NCBI GenBank assembly: GCA_002372275.1
Contig: DFFP01000013.1
Span: forward strand, 1 to 64,000
DNA length: 64,000 bases
Direction of reading: 5' to 3'
From: Alphaproteobacteria bacterium UBA3773
Lineage (GTDB): Bacteria > Pseudomonadota > Alphaproteobacteria > RF32 > CAG-239
Below, one piece after another: positions 59,510-64,000 of this stretch; within the stretch, counting starts at the first letter, position 1; each line of letters starts with the position of its first letter. Both the position numbers and the translations under genes were made by a program. The notes below the pieces were generated by a model, which did no database searches, was not told the DNA's origin, and saw only the letters and a program-made list of their open reading frames with translations.

Positions 59510-60181
59510 TTATTTTTTTTCAATCAGTTGAATCATCGCTTTAATCATATTATCGGCGCCCTCGCAAACTTCTTTAATTGAATGCGCAAGCATATAGGCA
59601 GGTGTTGTCACAACCTTATTTTCTTCATCCACACAGACCTCGGTTGTGTTTTTTTCTTCTGCGACAGCACCTGTGCGAACAATTGCCGCCTCAACGTTTT
59701 TATCATTTCCGATTGTAACATGAACGCCTTTAGAGCCAAGCACTTTAGCAATTAAAACAGGTGCGATACACATGGCCCCTATCACCACACCTTTATCATA
59801 ACTTTGAATAATGGCCTTTCTGACACCGAAATCAACATCACATTCAATGCCTGATAAACTAAAATCGCACCAATTTGTCACAGCGCCCAACCCACCCGGA
59901 AAAACAATACCGTCAAAATCAGAGGGATTATAATCTTTTAAGTCAAGAATATTTCCCCTGGCAATTCTGGCCGATTCCACCAAAACATTGCGTTCCTCAT
60001 TCATTTTTTGACCTGTCAAGTGGTTAATCACAACAGCTTGTTTGATATTGGGTGCAAAACATTGATACGTTGCCCCTAAACAATCAATTGAGAGCATGGC
60101 GCAGGTTGCCTCATGTATTTCGCTCCCGTCTGCACGCCCACAACCTGAAAGCACAATTGCAAATTTCGGATTTTTTTTCAT
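59510..60181 (-). CDS. elbB: ElbB, DJ-1/PfpI family glyoxalase-like protein
   Basis: ElbB belongs to the DJ-1/PfpI superfamily; the E. coli protein has glyoxalase activity and was linked to isoprenoid synthesis. The 223-residue protein has the ElbB-specific start AIVLSGCGRADGSEIHEAT near 8-26, FDGIVFPGGLGAVTNW near 89-104, and the nucleophilic Cys138 in GAMCIAPVLIAK. A second motif, TPAYMLAHSI near 192-201, is also typical. Transcribed alone and divergent from the M16 peptidase. Confidence 0.93.
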   Translation of the reverse strand: MKKNPKFAIVLSGCGRADGSEIHEATCAMLSIDCLGATYQCFAPNIKQAVVINHLTGQKMNEERNVLVESARIARGNILDLKDYNPSDFDGIVFPGGLGAVTNWCDFSLSGIECDVDFGVRKAIIQSYDKGVVIGAMCIAPVLIAKVLGSKGVHVTIGNDKNVEAAIVRTGAVAEEKNTTEVCVDEENKVVTTPAYMLAHSIKEVCEGADNMIKAMIQLIEKK

Positions 60182-60266
60182 GATGTTGTTCCTTTCAATT
60201 TCAGTTGATTTATCCTATATCCGAGATATAATACTGTCAATTTTAATTTAAACGGAACGATTACAA

Positions 60267-61529
60267 ATGAAACATCAAATAACAACCTTAAAAAACGGAT
60301 TAAAAATTATAACAAGCCCTCGCCCCGAAATTGAAACCGTCTCACTCGGAATTTGGGTAAACACGGGCTCGGCATATGAAACGATGGATGTCAACGGCGT
60401 TTCACACTTTGTGGAACATATGGTTTTTAAGGGAACGCAAAAAAGAAATGCGCTTCAAATTTCTGAAGATATTGAAAACGTCGGCGGACACACAAACGCT
60501 TATACTTCGCGCGAATTTACGGCCTTTTATGCCAAAATGCTCAAATCCGATATAGAACTTGCCATAGATGTGATTGCCGATTTTGTTGCAGCACCGACAT
60601 TTGATGAAAATGAAATGAAAAAAGAAAAAGAAGTTGTCATTCAAGAAATCAAGCAAAGCATCGACACTCCTGATGATGCTATTTTTGATCTTTTTGAAGC
60701 CGACGCTTTTAAAAATCTTCCGATCGGACGCACCATTTTGGGCCCTGAAGAAACAGTCCGTTCATTTACCCCAGATGTTTTGCGCTCTTATATGAAAACA
60801 CATTACAGCGCAAACAACATGGTTGTCACAGCCGTCGGTAATTTGGAACACGATACATTTGTGAAAATGGTTGAAGAAAGACTGGGAACTTATCAAGAAA
60901 AAGCTTCTTTTCATATTGAGCCGCAAGACTATGTCGGCGGATTTACATCTGAAAATCGCCCGATTGAACAAACACATATGCTTCTGGGGTTTAAGGGGTT
61001 TGAATATAAAAATCCGCTCTATTATCCGGCGTCTGTCTTTTCTGCCATATTCGGCGGCGGAATGTCTTCGCGCCTGTTTCAAGAAATCAGAGAAAAAAGA
61101 GGTCTTGTTTACACTGTTTACAGTTTCACAAATTCGCACACATCAGGCGGCTTGTTTGGTATATATGCCGGCACAACAGCCGATGAGTTAAATGAACTTG
61201 TTCCTGTTGTTGCAGATGAAATTAAAAAAGTCGTCAATGAAAAAGTCTTAAGTGAAGAATTAAAACGTGCTAAAATGCAACTCAAGGCGAGCATGCTCAT
61301 GGCACTCGAGAGTTCTTCTTCCACTGCCGAAGTAATGGCTCGTCAATATCTTATTCACGGGCGCATCATTGACACAGATGAAATTACAAAAAATATTGAA
61401 TCTGTTACAGCTGATGATATTCAAAAAGTGGCGCAAACTATTTTTACCACCACACCGACATATACGCTTTTAGGTAACCTCAAAAATTATCCCTCTTATG
61501 AAAAATTAAAGAATTTGTTGAAGTTTTAA
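60267..61529 (+). CDS. M16 family zinc peptidase (processing-peptidase-like)
   Basis: A 420-residue M16 metallopeptidase. The inverted zinc motif HxxEH is complete: His47, Glu50 and His51 (SHFVEHMVFKGT), with the downstream acidic helix EKEVVIQEI near 117-125 supplying the third ligand. The glycine-rich GGGMSSRLFQEIREKRGLVY near 263-282 is the substrate-side flap. Single-chain, mitochondrial-processing-peptidase-like members are common in Alphaproteobacteria. No signal peptide is seen, so it is probably cytoplasmic. The substrate is unknown. Confidence 0.93.
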   Translation: MKHQITTLKNGLKIITSPRPEIETVSLGIWVNTGSAYETMDVNGVSHFVEHMVFKGTQKRNALQISEDIENVGGHTNAYTSREFTAFYAKMLKSDIELAIDVIADFVAAPTFDENEMKKEKEVVIQEIKQSIDTPDDAIFDLFEADAFKNLPIGRTILGPEETVRSFTPDVLRSYMKTHYSANNMVVTAVGNLEHDTFVKMVEERLGTYQEKASFHIEPQDYVGGFTSENRPIEQTHMLLGFKGFEYKNPLYYPASVFSAIFGGGMSSRLFQEIREKRGLVYTVYSFTNSHTSGGLFGIYAGTTADELNELVPVVADEIKKVVNEKVLSEELKRAKMQLKASMLMALESSSSTAEVMARQYLIHGRIIDTDEITKNIESVTADDIQKVAQTIFTTTPTYTLLGNLKNYPSYEKLKNLLKF

Positions 61530-61569
61530 GTGTATTTGTTAACATAAGAAAATACTCAAGGAGACTCAC

Positions 61570-62637
61570 ATGTCACGCGCGGAAGATATTTTTCAAAAAC
61601 TGATTTATTTTGGCGAAGATGCTTTAGATGAATTTATTGCCGAGCGGCAAACGGAAGAACTTTTTTTAGATTTTAAAGAAGCTGTTTCAGACGGCAAAAA
61701 GTTTAAAACACTTTATAAAGATGACAGACGCAATCTCGCCAAAGCAATTTCCGGATTCGGAAATTCGGAAGGCGGCGTTGTGGTATGGGGTGTTTCCTGC
61801 GCACGTGACAAAGAAATCGGCGATGTTGCAAAAGCCAAAGTCAAGGTCAAAAATGTTCATCGTTTTTTAAGTTGGCTTGAAAATGCTATTTCAGGATGCA
61901 CTATTCCGAGTCACAACAAAGTTCGAAATCATATCATCAGTGTTGATGAAAACGGCGACGGATATGTGGCAACATATATTCCGAAATCTGATATTACCCC
62001 TCTCATGACCACGACTTCAAGCACCATATATATTCGCTCGGGCTCAAATAATGTGCCGGCTCCCTATGCGGTTATTGCCGGCATGTTCGGTAAGCGCCCG
62101 CAGCCGAATATTGATCTTTTGTTTGAAGATAAAACCTTAGAAATCATCGAAAATGTTGATGAAGATATTCTTTATCCGAAAACGATTGATAATCCGCCCG
62201 ATAAATATGTCAAAATCAGCTTTTCAATTATTGCTGACAATCAAAGCGACGCTATTGCCAAAGAGCTTTATTTTTCGGCAAATACATCAGAGACCGGCAG
62301 CGAATATAATAAAGTCCGCTTTTTGGGATATAACCAAATGGATTCGATTTCAAGTATTTCAGGACACTTTAATCTCATCACAAAACCGGAGCTTCGACTT
62401 CCGCCACGCGGAAAATTAAAGTTTACAACGGTGCAAATTATTTTATCCCCGTTTGCTGAAAGTGATTTTTGCTTTAATGGTGTGATAGGAGCTGAAAACG
62501 CAATGCCGCGCGATTTCAGATTTTATTTATCCAAAAACGACCTGCGCTCATTTGTGGCTAAAGCACTCAAAAGCGAGGATGAAAGCCATATTTTACTTGC
62601 TGAATTTTTCTCTGACTTTTTAAGGGGAAACAATTAA
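61570..62637 (+). CDS. Schlafen/AlbA_2 domain protein
   Basis: A 355-residue protein. Residues about 28-155 form an AlbA_2 (Schlafen-type) domain: TEELFLDFKEAVSDG near 28-42, NLAKAISGFGNSEGGVVVWGV near 56-76, and the YIRSGSNNVPA segment near 157-167. The C-terminal half, about 180-350, is beta-rich with no family I recognise. AlbA_2 domains occur in regulators and in some RNA-targeting or defence proteins; function here is unknown. An AAGGAGA site precedes the ATG. rnhA follows after one base, so the two are co-expressed. Confidence 0.8.
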   Translation: MSRAEDIFQKLIYFGEDALDEFIAERQTEELFLDFKEAVSDGKKFKTLYKDDRRNLAKAISGFGNSEGGVVVWGVSCARDKEIGDVAKAKVKVKNVHRFLSWLENAISGCTIPSHNKVRNHIISVDENGDGYVATYIPKSDITPLMTTTSSTIYIRSGSNNVPAPYAVIAGMFGKRPQPNIDLLFEDKTLEIIENVDEDILYPKTIDNPPDKYVKISFSIIADNQSDAIAKELYFSANTSETGSEYNKVRFLGYNQMDSISSISGHFNLITKPELRLPPRGKLKFTTVQIILSPFAESDFCFNGVIGAENAMPRDFRFYLSKNDLRSFVAKALKSEDESHILLAEFFSDFLRGNN

Positions 62638-62638
62638 A

Positions 62639-63091
62639 ATGATGAAACGCGTTGAAATCTATACAGACGGTGCTTGTTCCGGAAACCCGGGAATCGGTGG
62701 TTGGGGGTGTATTTTGCGCTATAAAGAAAACGAAAAAGAACTCTCGGGCGGAGAACTTCAAACAACCAACAATCGTATGGAGCTCACCGCCGTTATTGAA
62801 GCCTTAAAAGCCTTAAAAACAAGCTGTAACGTCACGCTTTATACCGATAGCAAATATGTAATGGACGGCATTACCGAATGGCTTTCAGAATGGAAGAAAA
62901 ACGGCTGGAAAACCAAAAGCAAAAAAAATGAAGTCAAAAACATTGACCTTTGGCAAATGCTTGATGAGTTGAAATCAAAGCATGAAATTCGTTTTGTTTG
63001 GGTCAAAGGCCATAACGGGGACGAAGGCAACGAAAGAGTTGATGCTTTAGCCAGATCGGAAGTCATAAAATTAAAAGCACAAGAAAAGTAA
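62639..63091 (+). CDS. rnhA: ribonuclease HI
   Basis: RNase HI cuts the RNA strand of RNA-DNA hybrids. The 150-residue protein has the catalytic residues Asp10, Glu48, Asp70 and Asp135, plus His125 in WVKGHNGDEGNERVD. YTDGACSGNPGIGGWG at 8-23 and the basic handle region WLSEWKKNGWKTKSKK near 81-96 are standard. Two ATG codons lie side by side at the start. It is coupled to the AlbA_2 gene. Confidence 0.97.
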   Translation: MMKRVEIYTDGACSGNPGIGGWGCILRYKENEKELSGGELQTTNNRMELTAVIEALKALKTSCNVTLYTDSKYVMDGITEWLSEWKKNGWKTKSKKNEVKNIDLWQMLDELKSKHEIRFVWVKGHNGDEGNERVDALARSEVIKLKAQEK

Positions 63092-63176
63092 TCGTCTTTT
63101 TGAATTTTTTTGAGCTCATTTTAATAACTCTTTAACATATCTTTTTATATCTTTCGGTATATATCCATTTCAGAGC

Positions 63177-63205
63177 TTGACCTTTGATTAAAAATCACAT
63201 AATAT
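63177..63205 (+). promoter_or_regulatory. strong promoter of the pilin gene
   Basis: TTGACC and TAATAT with exactly 17 bases between. The leader would be about 95 bases long and contains two near-copies of CTTC(C)AACGTTA (63245-63286). Confidence 0.75.
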
Positions 63206-63308
63206 GGGTTCAGATACTTTGAAACAGGTATTTATGAGGTAGTCTTCCAACGTTACTTTAGATTATCTCTTCAACGTTAACTTTTTTGATATCAAAAGGA
63301 ATATGAAA

Positions 63309-63908
63309 ATGAATAACATCAATGAAAAAGGTCGTTCAATGGTTGAAATGCTTGGCGTTTTGGCAATTATCGGTGTTTTGTCTGCCGGTGGTTTGGCTGG
63401 TTACTCCAAAGCTATGTTCAAACATAAAATGAACACGACAATTGACCAAATCACAATGATTGTCACAAACATCCGTACACTTTACGGCACACAAGGCAAT
63501 TATGCCGGTTTGGACAATGGTATGGCTATTAAAGCCGGTATTATCCCGAATGCTATGTATACAGCCAATTCAGCAGGCACATACGCTTCAAATGCTTCTT
63601 TAGTCAATCCGTTTAAAGGTGGCGCAACAATTGCAACAGCTGAAGCAAAATCAGGTTTAGCAGATACAGCTTTTATAGTGACATACTCAAACTTGCCGTC
63701 TGAAGCATGCGTCCAAATCGCAACTTCTGACTTCGGTACAGGCGCAGGTTCCGGCTTTATCGGCTCAGGTGCTAAGAATACAGATGGCGCTACTGTAACC
63801 ACAATGGTTGGTGAAGGTAATGAAGGTAAACCGTTGGATTTAGCCACAGCTATTGCAAATTGTAATGGTGCCGGTACGGTTAACTCTGTTGCTTTGAAAT
63901 TCTATTAA
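63309..63908 (+). CDS. type IV pilin-like protein
   Basis: A prepilin of about 199 residues. The short leader ends in Gly, and the mature protein begins RSMVE, so Glu is at mature position 5, the residue needed for pilus assembly. The hydrophobic helix is MVEMLGVLAIIGVLSAGGLA. The rest is Gly/Ala/Thr-rich with a Cys pair (ACVQIA and ANCNGAG) probably forming the C-terminal disulfide loop. This fits type IVb/PilS-like pilins. The ATG at 63309 has AAGGA eight bases upstream; the ATG at 63303 is too close. No assembly genes are in the window. High expression is suggested by its promoter and terminator. Confidence 0.85.
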   Translation: MNNINEKGRSMVEMLGVLAIIGVLSAGGLAGYSKAMFKHKMNTTIDQITMIVTNIRTLYGTQGNYAGLDNGMAIKAGIIPNAMYTANSAGTYASNASLVNPFKGGATIATAEAKSGLADTAFIVTYSNLPSEACVQIATSDFGTGAGSGFIGSGAKNTDGATVTTMVGEGNEGKPLDLATAIANCNGAGTVNSVALKFY

Positions 63909-63922
63909 TATATAGAAAAGCT

Positions 63923-63955
63923 AAAAAAGCCGTCCTTCGGGGCGGTTTTTTTTTG
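63923..63955 (+). terminator. terminator of the pilin gene
   Basis: GC-rich stem (A)GCCGTCC/GGGCGGT with the stable tetraloop TTCG (63929-63946), then nine T. Beyond it, up to 64000, no feature is visible. Confidence 0.88.
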
Positions 63956-64000
63956 TTTAATCATTAAAATTAGCGCGCAAAAACTCGATTTCGCTTGCCC

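Noticed and set aside
63957..64000. Gene start at the right edge
   Set aside because: Too short to support; no ribosome site and start codon pair is visible.

Overview
The window looks like a low-GC, Gram-negative Alphaproteobacterium, probably host- or gut-associated (inference). Supporting signs are a GapR/DUF2312 protein, an IalB-family protein, a YlxR/L7Ae fusion beside nusA and infB, an alphaproteobacterial-type SOS box (GAAC-N7-GAAC) at recA, MlaA/MlaC lipid-transport parts, and a type IV pilin with a class III-like leader. Pyruvate kinase, phosphate acetyltransferase and acetate kinase point to ATP and acetate production by overflow or fermentation. No rRNA operon, complete tRNA, CRISPR array or transposase was found.

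Layout: 1-720 holds what may be the 3' end of a tRNA, a 25-bp duplication of that end, a three-hairpin palindromic element and an orphan HTH-like gene (a small accessory spot). 834-10.9 kb has lepA, a GNAT enzyme, an orphan gene, a permease/DUF2066 pair, pta-ackA, gapR, pyk and a chagasin-like lipoprotein. 11-14.8 kb has an Aas-type acyltransferase/AMP ligase, a hemolysin III protein and a secreted BspA-like protein. 15-18 kb is murF-nrdR-nusB-def. 18-22.2 kb (minus strand) is a suf Fe-S operon, sufB-(MazG-like)-[GIY-YIG element]-sufC-sufD. 22.3-26.2 kb is an NlpD-like lipoprotein and yajC-secD-secF. 26.4-32.2 kb (minus) has infA, an orphan sensor kinase, a Bax-like protein, an Nfu protein, a DUF2333 protein and murJ. 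32.7-38.3 kb (minus) is the classic rimP-nusA-ylxR-infB-rbfA operon, followed to 43.1 kb by gpsA, a small orphan, a STAS protein, clpP-clpX and a SIMPL protein. 43.3-52.2 kb has brkB-like, recA, cca, ialB-like, rlmN, a PH-domain membrane protein, mlaA-mlaC and a DegT aminotransferase. 59.2-64 kb has DUF378, elbB, an M16 peptidase, a Schlafen/AlbA_2 protein, rnhA and a pilin.

The most unusual region is 52.2-59.2 kb. Two overlapping frames together encode one apparent protein of about 2,290 residues: a long helical N-terminal region, a glycine-rich hydrophobic zone, and four copies of an approximately 200-residue domain I do not recognise, joined by Pro/Lys/Glu-rich linkers. The frames meet exactly at a run of ten A residues. 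Nine would give one uninterrupted frame, so a phase-variable or slippage-controlled gene is plausible. It has its own near-consensus promoter and terminator.

A second notable element is a GIY-YIG nuclease gene bounded by inverted copies of a palindromic repeat, lodged inside the suf operon.
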